DNA from: Ignelater luminosus
Taxonomy: Eukaryota > Arthropoda > Insecta > Coleoptera > Elateridae
Reading direction: 5' to 3'
Length of the DNA: 64,000 bases
Assembly: GCA_011009095.1 (NCBI GenBank)
Contig: VTPC01007205.1
Span: 55,213 to 119,212, forward strand
Below the pieces are notes generated by a model that was given only the letters and a program-made list of their open reading frames with translations, had not been told where the DNA came from and did not search any database. Made by a program: the position numbers and the translations under genes. Below are positions 24,801 to 32,935 of this stretch, one piece after another. Positions within the stretch are counted from its first letter, which is position 1. Each line of letters starts with the position of its first letter.

Positions 24801-27800
24801 TTGTGCTGAACGACTTTTGATATACCCATTCTTTTTATTTTTATGGCACAAAATGTAACATTCAATCTTATCACGCTTTTCTTGATTCGAAAAATTCATA
24901 TTGATAATTTACGAAACCGCAATCAACATTAAGTAGAAACTAAATGATTTGTACCTGTCATTAATTATTATTTGCATTTATTAATTGTTTCCATAGCTTA
25001 CTACTTTAACAGCATTTTTATTTTTAGTTACACCTATGAGTGAAGTACCTATTTTCATCTAAATCTGCTTTTTTCACTAAATACTTTGCTTACGTAAATT
25101 ACGTTGTTTTGGTACTACTTTATTTATTTATATCCTAATTGTCTTTATTGTTTCTTAATTTATCGTTTGTCATTCTCTGTGTATTAGTTTCTAAGAAATA
25201 TTTTTATTTAACATTGTAACTCCAATGGAATAAACGTTTCACACCAAAATAATTATGTTTATAATTTTGAAATTAAAAGAAAAATTTTAATAACTAACTT
25301 AAATTTTATTATTAAATGGGATTTGCATCTATCAATGATTTCCATAGCGTACTACTTGAACAGTTGGAAAATGAAAAGAAAAAAAGGCCATAATTTATTT
25401 ATTTATAAAACTATGTCATCATCATTAGAATCGTTGAAAAAGAGCCTTTTTTATATAAAGTCATGACCGACTGCGGTTTCCATTAGAAAAAACACAGGCT
25501 TGTGTCATAACTCAAAAATTATAGCTTAAATAAAAAATTCGGTTTACTGTATTATTAAGCACATAATTACCTACAACTTCTTCCTTTACGCATTTTTTCT
25601 AAAGTCAATAATAACAGAGCTATAAACACCGAACGAAATAACAAAAAAATTATTTTTGCGAGATATCTAGCTTAGCCATGCATTTTTTCAAAAACCAAAA
25701 AGCTCATTAAATTGAGATTGTAAAACTGCAATTCTTTCCCCATTTAATCGTCTCTTTATCTTCGCTAGTTTTCGATATCCCCATACTAAACATCGGAGGT
25801 TTAACTCTTTGAGGCATCCCGTTACACTTATTGTACCATAAAGTATTGCTGGAAAATAATTTCACTGTAATTTATTGTAAATCTCGCAAAGTCTATTGTA
25901 ATTATCAAGGAGCAGCAGAGATTAGTTGATAGGTCATGTTAAGAATTGGTGATGTACTCGTGTCAGTGGTGCAATGTTAACTAGGGGATGCGTGTATGTA
26001 AGAAGTATACAGGTAAAGAACTTTGATAAACCACTTGTTTTGCTTGAACTACATCACTATCTTATGAAAATTAAAAATTAAGTAAAATATGTTTATATGC
26101 ATGGGTGACCGAGCACACAGACAACTTTACTATGTCATCAACTGCATGATATCACTCCTTGGTAATTATTTTATATTTCACATATGATTATTGATACATT
26201 ACCTAACTGTCACTATCACCCATGTCCCCTTTTATTTATTTGTTTTTGAACAATTTAAAAACTTTGTAATACCAACCATAAATGCGTTTTTCAAGCGTTT
26301 CTGTAACTACTTTTATAATTATTCTTGAAATTCCACTGAAAACGACTTACATATCTATAGGTTTATTTACTTCTAAATGTCGTCTTTTACTGAGTACTCA
26401 ACATTTTCCAATAGGGCAACATTATGGTAATCTAGGAACATTCTTTTCATCTGCTAGGTTAAAACAGCTTTGTTTTCTTTTAGGAAGTTTTGAATTTTTG
26501 TTGCTTATAAAGAAAAATACTTAGTCTGTACCAAACAAAGTGTTTTAAATTATAATGAACAATCTATAAAGACAGTAAAGTAGCATTTAGACAAGAATTA
26601 AATACATTTTGTAGGGCACGGAATACCAACACAAATAGCTTTGAAACATTCTCAATTCCACTCAAGACTTACTAAATCGTAATTTTTTTCTAAACTTCAA
26701 AATTTTACTTGCATTTATATTCAGATTTTACTTTTTTAGCCTTTCTTTAATGCAAGAATGCATGTTTACTACACATGTTACATTGATTCTAAAATGTGTA
26801 CACTCCATCAACATCACAGCTTTTCGATGGAATTTTCTTGCCAAACTTTTGCCATGAATTTTAATTTGTTTTTTTTCGTCTAAGAAACAGCATCACCACC
26901 AATGTCTAGTTAATTAACTTTAATTTCACTCAGAAATACGCATTAATACAGAATTCCTTAATAAGTTCTTTACCTGTACTTGATGGATTCTTCATTAAGA
27001 CTCCTTTAGTAGTGCTTTTATACAAAGTGTTTATAAATGTTTCTAGGTCCAGTGGGCTGTGAAATCATGCTTATGGCTGCATTTGCCGCCTTTTGAAAAC
27101 AGGATATGTATTGTAATGTTTGTCACGTTACACCCATTGCATCGTTGTTATAAAGAATTACGTTAAAATTAGTTGTTAATAAACAATAATAAATAACAAT
27201 AAATCAATAAAAAACAATAAATCAAATGTGAAACAATACAACAAATTTCAGCACAAGAGCAATGACCTTTGCAATTGACAAATGACAGAAAACAAATATG
27301 CATTAGTTGTTGAAATAAATCAACAAGGCGGCACGTCAAAATTAGATTCCACAGCCAACTGGACCCAGAAACATTTATGAACACTTTGTACAACTCTTTA
27401 AGATTCTGGCTAGTTGAGAATTTAAATTTTATTTCTCTATGTTTGTCAACCATGTCTGCATAACAACAAATAGTGTTTTTATTGAAACTCTCAGCCTCAG
27501 CTTGAAGTTTTGTTGATCTTGGTGTGTCATCACCATATAATGTCAAAGTCCACTGCACTGATTTTTAACTTTGATTTCTATTTAACCTCAATTCATTCAT
27601 TTTGAAGATATAAGAACTTCATTTTGTTCCTATGTAATTATTTTCCAGCAATTATTACCTGGGTCATGCAATTTACTGTGTTACAAATGGTGTACCATCT
27701 TTTTGATTATACTCTAGAAATAAGCATAATGGTTTTTCTAAAGTACCACTTTGTAGATAACTGCTTTATACTATAAACGAAAAAAATTATTATAGTTGCA

Positions 27801-30800
27801 AGATTATACCAGCAAATTGTCATTGTGTTATTTTGTAAGGTTAGGATTCTTATAAAAGTTATTTTAATAAATAAATGCTTGTTTTGTGTTTATTAGTGTA
27901 AGTAAGAACTAGTAAGTAGCAGTTTGCTATTTATCTATTCTTAAATGTTAAGATTATTACTTTTTTTGGTGTTTTTGCAAGAATTCAGTATCAGTACCAT
28001 CATGCGAGATGATCTCTTCATGTCATAATATATTTAGTAAATAAAAAACAAGATTAAGCAGGGGTAAATCTAGCAGTACCTCTGTTATCATTGCATGAGT
28101 TGCCTTTATTATGGCTCCTGGCTGTTCTTTCAATCTCACCTAATTGGATCTTGTGTTTGCATTATTTTGGGCAACGTAGTGAAGCTGCTTATTCAATACT
28201 AGTCTAATTTACCACAGTGAGTAGCAACATACCATACTGGATCCCAGCCTCTAGGTTTTCCCAATTCTGTTCATCTTACGACTATTATAGTAATTGATGC
28301 TGCTTTGATTAGTTTGACAATATTTTAGTTTTAGATTCTAGCATCACCTCTTCACCATGTAGAGTTAGAAGCTCCAGACTTTCTTCTTTAGGTGAAAGAT
28401 ACTGTAGCAGTTTTATGGGGGTTAATCAAAAGATGTTTTCTTATTGCTTATTACTTATTATTACATCTTTTTTCTGATTGTAACCATGTATATGGCCCAT
28501 ACTATCAGCTTTGGCATAGCCTATATTGCAAAATCTTGATGAGTTCCTAAATTCGTTTGTTCACTATTAGAACTCACCTGGCTGCATATTCTGTTCATAG
28601 TAAAGTTAAGTGTACCTACATATTATTCTGCCTTTGAGCATGGGCTTGGTCTATCAGCAGATTTCTTCAAGTCCACATTTCCTTCAAACTGTAATAATCA
28701 TTGCAAATGAGGTGTTATGATTGTTATGAAAAACTTTTTAATTTTTTTTTGTATTTTAACTGTAGTCATCTGCTGGTCGTTATGGCTTTGTGGTCTTCTT
28801 TAGAAAGTATACTGCTTGGATAGATGTGTTATACCAATACGAAAATACCTCAGAAGAAACAAAATGGAATATTTTATATGGGTGGGAAACAAGATAGATA
28901 AACACACGCCAACAAGAATTTACTGGCCAACTCTTCAAGACATTCTCCAAAATAAACTTCAAAAACTGGGTGCTACCTGCTTTATTAAGTTGCCATAAAG
29001 AGGTGGCACACAATTAGTTCATTTTTAGTTTATTAGGTCATGTCAGGTAAAAAGGGTTTTACTGCATTATAATTATTGTGGAGCTGTCATTTAAATTACT
29101 TCTCTTTATCCTAATGACACTAATACAGTGGCCCAGCTATTTATTGAACTTATATTGGTGCATTGTCTTGTTCTAGATGGTATATTAGAGCCTGCCACAC
29201 ATGGGAGTACTTTCTTTTTCCATTCAATTTTTGATGTTTTGGCATCTATTGCAAATGTTCCAAAAACATTCAAAAGGAACTCATCTTTTTATTTGTATAA
29301 ATGCACATTTCAAATGAATACAGAATTGTGAGAAAATTTGCATTTGTCACTCATCAATAGTTTTTTTAATCAGAGTTAGCTGCGACCGTTACTCTCTACC
29401 CTTTTTCTTCCTGTGCCAGACATAGTAGCATTCCAATGGAAGAAAAAAAATACCATTTAGACACCTAAAAATTCTCTAGATGAACAGATATTTGAAAGAG
29501 ATTTATCAACAGCTGCTCTTTTCATTTATTATTTTATAACCTTAAAGACTACTTACTTGTATTGAAATTACTTGATGAATATTTTATGGTTCATTCTACT
29601 GTAATTTTAAAATTCACAGCCGTGTTTAGAATTAATTGAATTTTATTTAGTTTTTTTATTGGGCACACCCTGTACATGTGGTCTTAAATGTTCTATTGTT
29701 ATATTAACTAACGGAATTTTGCATAAAGTAGATCAGAATAATCTCAAAGCTGTTAATCCAAGCAGCAGTAAAATATCTGTCATTGAACACCCAGCTAGTT
29801 TATGAAAAAGATTAAAGTATAATCCAGTTTTTTTCTATTTTTCAGGCTAGATGCTCCTGAACATCCAGTTATGTTTGTCACTGTGGCTTTTTTAGTTACA
29901 AATAATTGAGGCTCTAAATTGTTTGTAACTAGGAATGCCAAAGTAACAAACATAACTGAATGTTCAGGAACATCTAGTCTGAAAAACGGAAGAAAAATGA
30001 ATTTTAAATATTGTAAGGAAAAAAAAATTTTGTACGTACCACATCAGGGAAGTATTTTCACAAGACTCGCAGGCTTCCAGGACCCACCTAGTGGCTTGTC
30101 CTGGAATTGACCTGTTCGTCCTGTATCACTTCCCCGACTTGTTACGTAAGTAACTATTTTCTATGGTTGGAACTATGATACACTAATAAGAGAAATTTTC
30201 TTACATCTTATTATGTAAAGAGAAGCATGAACAATAATCTTAATATCCAATAACTATCTAATTAATAAAATAACATGTACTTATGTTGAGATTACGGTTG
30301 TGAAGTTACAGGATGGCCCACCTGAGAAGCGTTCTTTTGTAACTCCGTTATTTATAAAGTTAGGACAAAAATTCATAATTGATTGTTTTTGGCACTTGAT
30401 TTTTTTATCAATTTTATTTCTCCATATACAGGGTGTTGCATGTACATGTAACATAATGTCACATTTTTATGTTAAATATGATGCTATGGATATCTACATA
30501 TTTGGATTCCCCATAGCATCTGCTTTTCTGCATTGTATTTAATATAAAAGAGTGATATTGTGTTAATCATACAAGCAACACTCTGTATGTGGAAAAACTA
30601 AGATTAGTTGATAGAGAACCAGGTGACAAAAAAATTTTTGTCCTAACTTTATAATTAACAGAGTTATGAAAGAACTTGCCTTAGGTGGGACACCCTATAT
30701 AAAACACATATTAAACTGTTTGTTTATTATGCAGCTCAACTAGTCACATCGGGAGTAAAAGGGCTGAATCAGCAAAACTTAAGGACTACAGGCTCAACTG

Positions 30801-31398
30801 GAGTAACATTATCACAAGGTGGACAACAATTTCAATTGCTTACACCATTACAAAGGCCTAGAATGCAACAAGCTGGTATCCAGCAGAATATTACTGGTCG
30901 TGGGGTTCAACGAGCACCTATAACAATTAAGATGGCCGCACCTAATGCAAGTCAGTTGAATGAGCTACAATTACACTTTAACACTAAATGAAAATTATTA
31001 CCAAATTTTTATTTTCATTTTTATTGTTGCTACAGAAATACAGAATTCAATCTCATTCTAAAAGTAACGTAAAAAGCTTTATATTTATTATTTAAATAAC
31101 TTAAAAGCAAATTGATGCTTAACTTTCATTCAATTTTTTTTTTGTTTTTGTTTTGTGATTTAACTCTTGTCAAGAAGACTGAAAATAAACATTCTTAGCT
31201 GCAGCTCAAGTAACGCTGCCATCAAATGCACCTATGAGTTCATTATCAAGCCAACAACAACTGCAATTCACTCTTCAAAAACAAGCTCAACTGCAACAGT
31301 ATCAACAGCTTTGTTTGAATCAACAACAGAAGAATTTAACACAGAACATTGCTGCTAAGGTACGTCGAAGATCTAATACATCGGACCCACAACAATAA
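830..31398 (+). CDS. Spt20: SPT20 homolog, SAGA complex subunit
   Basis: Structural subunit of the SAGA histone acetyltransferase co-activator, acting in the nucleus. Nine coding exons join in phase: 830-865, 951-1115, 1169-1555, 1580-2428, 19329-19499, 19555-19660, 19746-20702, 30735-30950 and 31199-31398, predicting 1028 aa. Exons 1-4 match the SPT20 domain: LEKLIVQE, LNLYPGNKGYSL, the PYEEEELL region, GCIIAEVRDYRQS, HHVLLKPT and LESQILIA...LCLDP all have direct counterparts in human SUPT20H. Exons 5-9 encode a low-complexity Q/N/S/T-rich tail, as in insect homologs. I start at 830 because MQSLE resembles the SUPT20H N terminus and splices in frame. Exon 4 could instead begin at 1598, which would omit six residues in frame. 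A good donor (AAGgtacgt) sits inside exon 9, so another C terminus is possible. Introns 4 (16.9 kb) and 7 (10 kb) are full of transposons. Confidence 0.9.
2870..3415. repeat. Dispersed repeat with CAGGGTG-type ends
   Basis: Contains tacagggtgtccc at 3151, a variant aaggtgtccc at 3224 and taccctgtata at 3278. The stretch 3266-3400 recurs in opposite orientation at 10500-10625: both share a cttattccttgt-like tract, gcctaaaccaaaca and ttattcaatttttcttgtaaa. This shows a repeat family present twice in one SPT20 intron. Exact ends are uncertain. The open frame on the minus strand at 2874-3197 resembles nothing I know. Confidence 0.5.
3416..4170 (-). mobile_element. mariner (DD34D-type) remnant, internally deleted
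   Basis: The minus-strand frame 4157-3741 (138 aa) begins with the mariner helix-turn-helix (LTPQQCVEKL...GDEAPSKTMVYKWL). It continues with the second DNA-binding segment (LCEI...IEVSLGIAAKQIHLILHDHLNVSKLCSRW) and then jumps directly to LHHDNASVHT around the second catalytic Asp. The part carrying the first catalytic Asp is therefore missing. Downstream, 3740-3560 keeps a degraded FLFPKIKNKMHGERFSS tail. A TIR-like stretch (ttggtacgaaaagtactg) lies at 3419-3436. I do not find its partner beyond 4170, so the 5' end is lost. A dead fossil in SPT20 intron 4. Confidence 0.75.
4496..5391. repeat. Foldback element, family A, copy 1
   Basis: About 0.9 kb with inverted arms of roughly 140 bp: 4550-4685 (from gggatctcggaaattgtaa to the aaaacgaaattatttt tract) is mirrored by 5225-5360. 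The outer ends read acagtggacacc (left) and ggacacactgta (right), a variant of the CAGGGTGTCC motif. The interior has no coding sequence I recognise. A second, reverse-oriented copy lies at 46009-48470, where two later insertions interrupt it. Confidence 0.75.
5392..6055. other. Repeat-like AT-rich stretch
   Basis: No gene was seen. It contains phrases typical of the local foldback elements (tagtttctgagataccctttaatttgggccacc at 5689 onward, cctgtataaat at 5788), so it is probably a degraded repeat. Boundaries could not be fixed. Confidence 0.35.
6060..6520 (-). pseudogene. hAT-like transposase fragment, degenerate
   Basis: Read on the minus strand, 6520-6060 gives a broken protein with GVDKEYMKTTAAEFYKKS, LPIYEWANFTKIPTWEEI, DEYSFISNYITLQKM and MELFKHFHTNNLNYTNFRII. 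This order resembles the C-terminal region of a group of hAT-superfamily transposases that normally continue into a YVLCLPGTN-type dimerisation motif; here that part is degraded. There is at least one in-frame stop. It is an isolated relic in SPT20 intron 4, with no defined terminal repeats seen. Confidence 0.5.
7079..7118. repeat. Short ttagat repeat with hairpin
   Basis: gattagattagattagat is followed by a complementary atttaatctaatc, forming a small stem. Probably simple-sequence DNA. Confidence 0.6.
7428..7566. mobile_element. hAT MITE with perfect 8-bp TSD
   Basis: A 139-bp non-autonomous element starting CAGTGGCAGCCCATG and ending CGAGCCACCACTG. It has imperfect terminal inverted repeats of about 40 bp. 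The flanks gttattat (7420-7427) and gttattat (7567-7574) are an exact 8-bp target-site duplication, as expected for hAT transposition. There is no coding capacity. Confidence 0.85.
8205..9802 (-). mobile_element. Tc1-like element, Intruder-like (DD38E), 1598 bp
   Basis: The two 27-bp terminal inverted repeats are identical (cactagcgacgg...ggatacac at 8205-8231, its exact complement at 9776-9802). TA dinucleotides flank both ends (8203-8204, 9803-9804). It sits inside the left arm of the palindrome at 8125-10486; the unoccupied sequence can be read from the opposite arm. Identical termini and one nonsense codon in the transposase suggest a fairly young insertion. Confidence 0.9.
8406..9452 (-). 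pseudogene. Tc1-like DD38E transposase with one nonsense codon
   Basis: Cut-and-paste transposase of the element at 8205-9802. The first part (9452-8961) has a helix-turn-helix (EEGYSLRKIAEKVGVS), an AT-hook-like KGRGRKR and the second DNA-binding segment. The true start is probably the internal MAPRKEISLEKRVKM. After an in-frame TAG at 8961-8963 the same frame continues with LFTDKSK (first Asp), TVKHGGNSVMVWGCF, QQDNDPKHTS (second Asp) and SPDCNPIE (Glu), to a stop at 8406. I count 38 residues between the second Asp and the Glu, where classical Tc1 has 34. This matches the Intruder DD38E group known from the literature. The assignment is from spacing only. Confidence 0.85.
10500..10625. repeat. 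Inverted copy of the 3266-3400 repeat
   Basis: The reverse complement matches 3266-3400 (ttgtatatttcgttattctc, gcctaaaccaaaca, ttcttgtaaaa). It lies directly beyond the palindrome ending at 10486. Confidence 0.6.
11908..14256 (-). mobile_element. piggyBac element, 2349 bp, near-complete
   Basis: TTAA lies on both sides (11904-11907, 14257-14260) and both termini begin CCCATT. Next to the ends are the GGGTCGNNAACGACCCA-type subterminal palindromes typical of piggyBac (near 12038 and 14226), with a related copy at 13880. The transposase fills most of the interior on the minus strand. It lies inside the MITE at 10973-14517, so it is the younger of the two. Confidence 0.95.
12180..13679 (-). pseudogene. 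piggyBac transposase, one nonsense codon
   Basis: DDD transposase that excises at TTAA. A short first exon appears to start at 13679 (MSNFNDYWE), with an intron of about 60 bp to the main frame ending at 13602, an arrangement inferred from splice-like sites. The main frame has an acidic N terminus (about residues 20-90), then NWSESFLPP and the DDE_Tnp_1_7 core. The core continues after an in-frame TAG at 13002-13004, which replaces the Trp expected after PRRRMY. Catalytic Asp candidates are in SISIDESMIPYFGRHG, SLFFDNFFTS and VRWKDNS. The C-terminal zinc-binding motif CAVCKNKT...CSTCQVPLHDKCF is intact. Apart from the TAG, both halves are open to the stop at 12180. Confidence 0.9.
14926..16629 (-). 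mobile_element. Mariner-related element with GHFE-type transposase relic
   Basis: Terminal inverted repeats TAGGCAACACACCATACTT (from 14926) and its complement (to 16629) extend about 75 bp and are flanked by TA. The minus strand between 16520 and 15540 holds a many-times-broken transposase: YDLAVRLYRDSQLS, RPQQVTDEV, LAEIAENSYKSQRAIA, then NVWCGIFGNDIIEPHFFE, NDGAPAHY and FSFGVK-like remains of the DDE core. Another MITE (14988-15320) is inserted in its left end. Confidence 0.75.
14988..15320. mobile_element. MITE with TTA target duplication
   Basis: 333 bp. The ends GAGCTGTTTGACACTATGCT and its complement are nearly perfect inverted repeats, flanked by TTA on both sides (14985-14987, 15321-15323). 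A 3-bp TWA duplication is typical of PIF/Harbinger elements; the class is inferred from that alone. No coding sequence. Confidence 0.8.
16700..17400 (-). pseudogene. LINE reverse-transcriptase fragment
   Basis: On the minus strand the RT palm domain reads TAIDVTRGVPQVSILRPLVF up to TLY, is interrupted by a hAT MITE (16996-17258), and continues AHSLCDCVRACSAHMYADDTQIS (catalytic YADD intact), then LNLNPSKPNVLKF. YADDTQ with a downstream LNPSK block is typical of CR1/Jockey-like non-LTR retrotransposons. Both ends of the LINE are missing and the flanking parts of the frame are degraded. Confidence 0.8.
16996..17258. mobile_element. hAT MITE inside the LINE, 8-bp TSD
   Basis: 263 bp, starting CAGTGATTCTCAACC and ending GGTTGAGAATTACTG. 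The flanking gtataggg (16988-16995 and 17259-17266) is an exact 8-bp duplication. TGTGCCGCCAC follows the left TIR, a common sequence in hAT MITEs. It inserted in frame-continuous RT coding sequence, so it is younger than the LINE. Confidence 0.92.
17420..17560 (+). repeat. tRNA-derived SINE, probable
   Basis: A box-A-like tagtggctctgat near 17431 and a box-B-like ggttttgattcc near 17480 are spaced as in a tRNA gene, with an acceptor-arm-like stretch between them. The tail becomes AT-rich (to about 17560). The fold is too degenerate for a working tRNA. Family unknown. Confidence 0.5.
17561..19328. other. Rest of SPT20 intron 4
   Basis: Mostly unremarkable AT-rich DNA. The exception is 19020-19170, which is less AT-rich and open in one frame (DILPLPSQSTDAASSFAF...). 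Its splice sites do not fit the phase of the neighbouring SPT20 exons, so I do not call it an exon. A frame at 18055-18384 resembles nothing known. Confidence 0.4.
20703..21213. other. SPT20 intron 7, first part
   Basis: No gene. An atacagagtgtcct motif at 20835 looks like the degraded end of a CAGGGTG-class repeat; its partner was not found. Confidence 0.4.
21214..21756. repeat. CAGGGTG foldback element, 543 bp
   Basis: Begins cagggtgttcttaaatt and ends aatttagagacaccctg, with TA on both sides. The inverted arms are about 220 bp (21214-21440 and 21530-21756), sharing aaagctcccctgtggagc / ttccacaggggagc and a gttactg / cagtaac region. Non-coding. Its right end touches another CAGGGTG end, sharing one TATA. 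Confidence 0.85.
21759..22505. repeat. Second CAGGGTG-class repeat, one end found
   Basis: tacagggtgattcacgac begins at 21759, directly after the previous element. The interior (accattttgaattaaaaagttcgta, gagatatgacgatttt) differs from its neighbour. I did not find the opposite end, so the extent to 22505 is only where the next element motif (atacagggtgtcccaac) appears. Confidence 0.4.
22871..23720. repeat. Inverted-repeat element containing a nested element
   Basis: 22871-22962 (attgaataatgcactatacaga...ctaattattttagag) is mirrored by 23613-23705 (ctctaaaataattagga...gcgttatttgattcta). The loop holds about 210 bp plus the nested element 23173-23607. The right arm begins immediately after the nested element. 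Confidence 0.7.
23173..23607. repeat. CAGGGTG MITE, 435 bp, nested
   Basis: TA-flanked, starting cagggtgtcccaaattgagt and ending with the complement actcaatttgggacacccgg. The terminal repeats are about 31 bp with two or three mismatches; the interior is non-coding. Confidence 0.8.
23998..25821. repeat. 1.8-kb palindromic element with transposase scrap
   Basis: The left end is cagggtgttttct. The right end is variant (gaggcatcccg). The arms (about 23998-24655 and 25085-25821) are inverted copies along nearly their whole length: aattgcagttttacaacctc, ctagatatctcgcaaa, cataatttattta, gtactactttattta. The loop (about 24656-25084) carries joined N- and C-terminal scraps of a transposase on the minus strand. 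It therefore looks like an internally deleted mariner relative with exceptionally long terminal repeats. Confidence 0.85.
24664..24899 (-). pseudogene. Internally deleted mariner-type transposase
   Basis: From the ATG at 24899 the minus strand reads MNFSNQEKRDKIECYILCHKN, the typical N-terminal helix-turn-helix of a large insect transposase group (the DUF4817-like 'eKrdmi.cYg.c..N' pattern). Within 30 codons, in another frame, it reads WVYQKSFSTIDDFREAVLHV, then INHNVGPFEHV and a stop at 24664, the C-terminal tail of the same group (usually GGHFEHLL). The catalytic middle is absent. It cannot make a transposase. Confidence 0.75.
25822..29827. other. SPT20 intron 7, middle part
   Basis: 4 kb of AT-rich DNA with no gene or clear element. 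Open frames such as 27169-27558 on the minus strand show no domain and have a membrane-like biased composition. Confidence 0.4.
29828..29996. repeat. Near-perfect hairpin palindrome
   Basis: The arms aggctagatgctcctgaaca...gttatgtttgt and acaaacataac...tgttcaggaacatctagtct pair over about 60-70 bp with a loop of under 40 bp. The stem may extend to 29828 and 29996 through T/A-rich sequence. No obvious target duplication. It may be a tiny MITE or a hairpin-RNA source. Confidence 0.75.
30309..30697. repeat. Foldback element next to SPT20 exon 8
   Basis: 389 bp, left end caggatggcccacct and right end aggtgggacaccct, with about 140-bp inverted arms sharing taactccgtta, ataaagttaggacaaaaatt and tacagggtgttgc. 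It ends only 38 bp before the acceptor AG of exon 8 (30735). Confidence 0.85.
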
Positions 31399-32867
31399 CA
31401 CCAGTTAGAGCTTTCGTTGTAAATTATTTTTTTACCTTCATACAAATCAAGTACTTCTAACAAAATAAAAAAAACTGCCCGGTATTTTAGTGCTTATCAT
31501 CACCTCTTCAATAAGAAATAGGTAATTTTTGATTATAATTATCAATTATTATTATTACGTATTTTTTATGAGAGATATCTTGATCTCAGATACTGTATTG
31601 TCTTGCACAGTTGTTCCTATATTTATAAATAATGTAGTACTCTTGTGAATATATTTGATTCAAAACAATGCAATTAAAATCGTACTGACAAAATGGAATC
31701 TATTAAACAATGTTGATATATTTCTAATAATGCATTGTTTTGAGTAAAGCGTAAACTTTTTATTATGAACAATAACGAATTAGTGCCAAATTAGGAACCA
31801 ATTAAAAGTTGTCTTGTGTATAATTTCATTATTGTTTCAGTAATTTGCATAATGTGCATTAAGCTCAGCCATCATAAAATTAAGAGTTATTGGGAATTTC
31901 TTGGTGTAATCATTTCAAGAAAATTATTTATTATGGAACATTTTGATTTTTCCCAGAGGAATTGATTGTGATAATCTGATAATATACATAACAGTTTGTC
32001 TGCTGCATTTGTATACTTACTTATATTGCCGTTTCGCAATATAAATTTTAAAATAATGTTAAGCTAATTGGCAATCGTGCATTACAAATGTTAATAATCT
32101 TGATTTTTTTTTCTCATGTCGTTTCATATTTAATTTGATATTCAAGGCCAATCGAAAAATATTTCTATTATTTAGGTAGATTTAATAATGTTCACAAATA
32201 ATTTCTATTATTAAATAAAATTTTGAACACATAGTTACTTTATTAAAGACATTAAAGCATTCGTGCGTATTATGGGTAGTTGTCCAAATCTTGACAATAA
32301 TAATAGTTTGCTACATTGTTTTTATCTCTTATCAGTTATTCTAAAAACTTTGGTTTTATATTGAAATATTAAAGAAAAATTCATAATGGGATCTTAACTG
32401 TCTTTTAGATTATCTTATGGATAAATAATTAAAGAGAATTGAACTATTTCTCATGAAATATTAAAAATAATGGCAAACAAATTATCTGGTTATTCTCATT
32501 ACTGCATTTTCTACTGGAAATGCCTTTCTTTAAAAAAAAAAATGTTTACTTCATATGAAAAGTTTTGCAACTCTTGAAATTGAGCAATTTTATTTTTATT
32601 CATATTGTAATAAAATTTATGATAGCTGAATATGCTAAAAGTGAAATTGTTAATATAAAATGTGCTAGAACTTTGCCAACGTAATAAACATTTTTTTAAC
32701 ATTCAAAAGAAAGTCGTCTCTAGAGATTCTATGATATGTAGAGTGTTCTTTTTAAAGATAGCAGTTTATTTTGTGCACTCTAGGTTACTAATTACAATTT
32801 CTTTAATAATTCCTACATAAATATTTCCACATTTTAATTTTTTAAAGTTAACACATATAGATAGAGA

Positions 32868-32935
32868 GTCTTTTGATACCGGACAGGATTCAAACTTGTG
32901 ATCTTTGATTAAGTAGATCAAAGCACGTTAAAAAT
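32868..32935 (-). repeat. tRNA-like SINE scrap, possible
   Basis: The minus strand contains a box-B-like agtttgaatcctgtccggt, as at the 3' end of a tRNA-derived SINE. No matching box A was convincingly found. Confidence 0.3.

Noticed and set aside
27169-27558. 129-aa minus-strand open frame in SPT20 intron 7
   Set aside because: The C-terminal half is low-complexity hydrophobic sequence derived from aataaacaat repeats. No family match.
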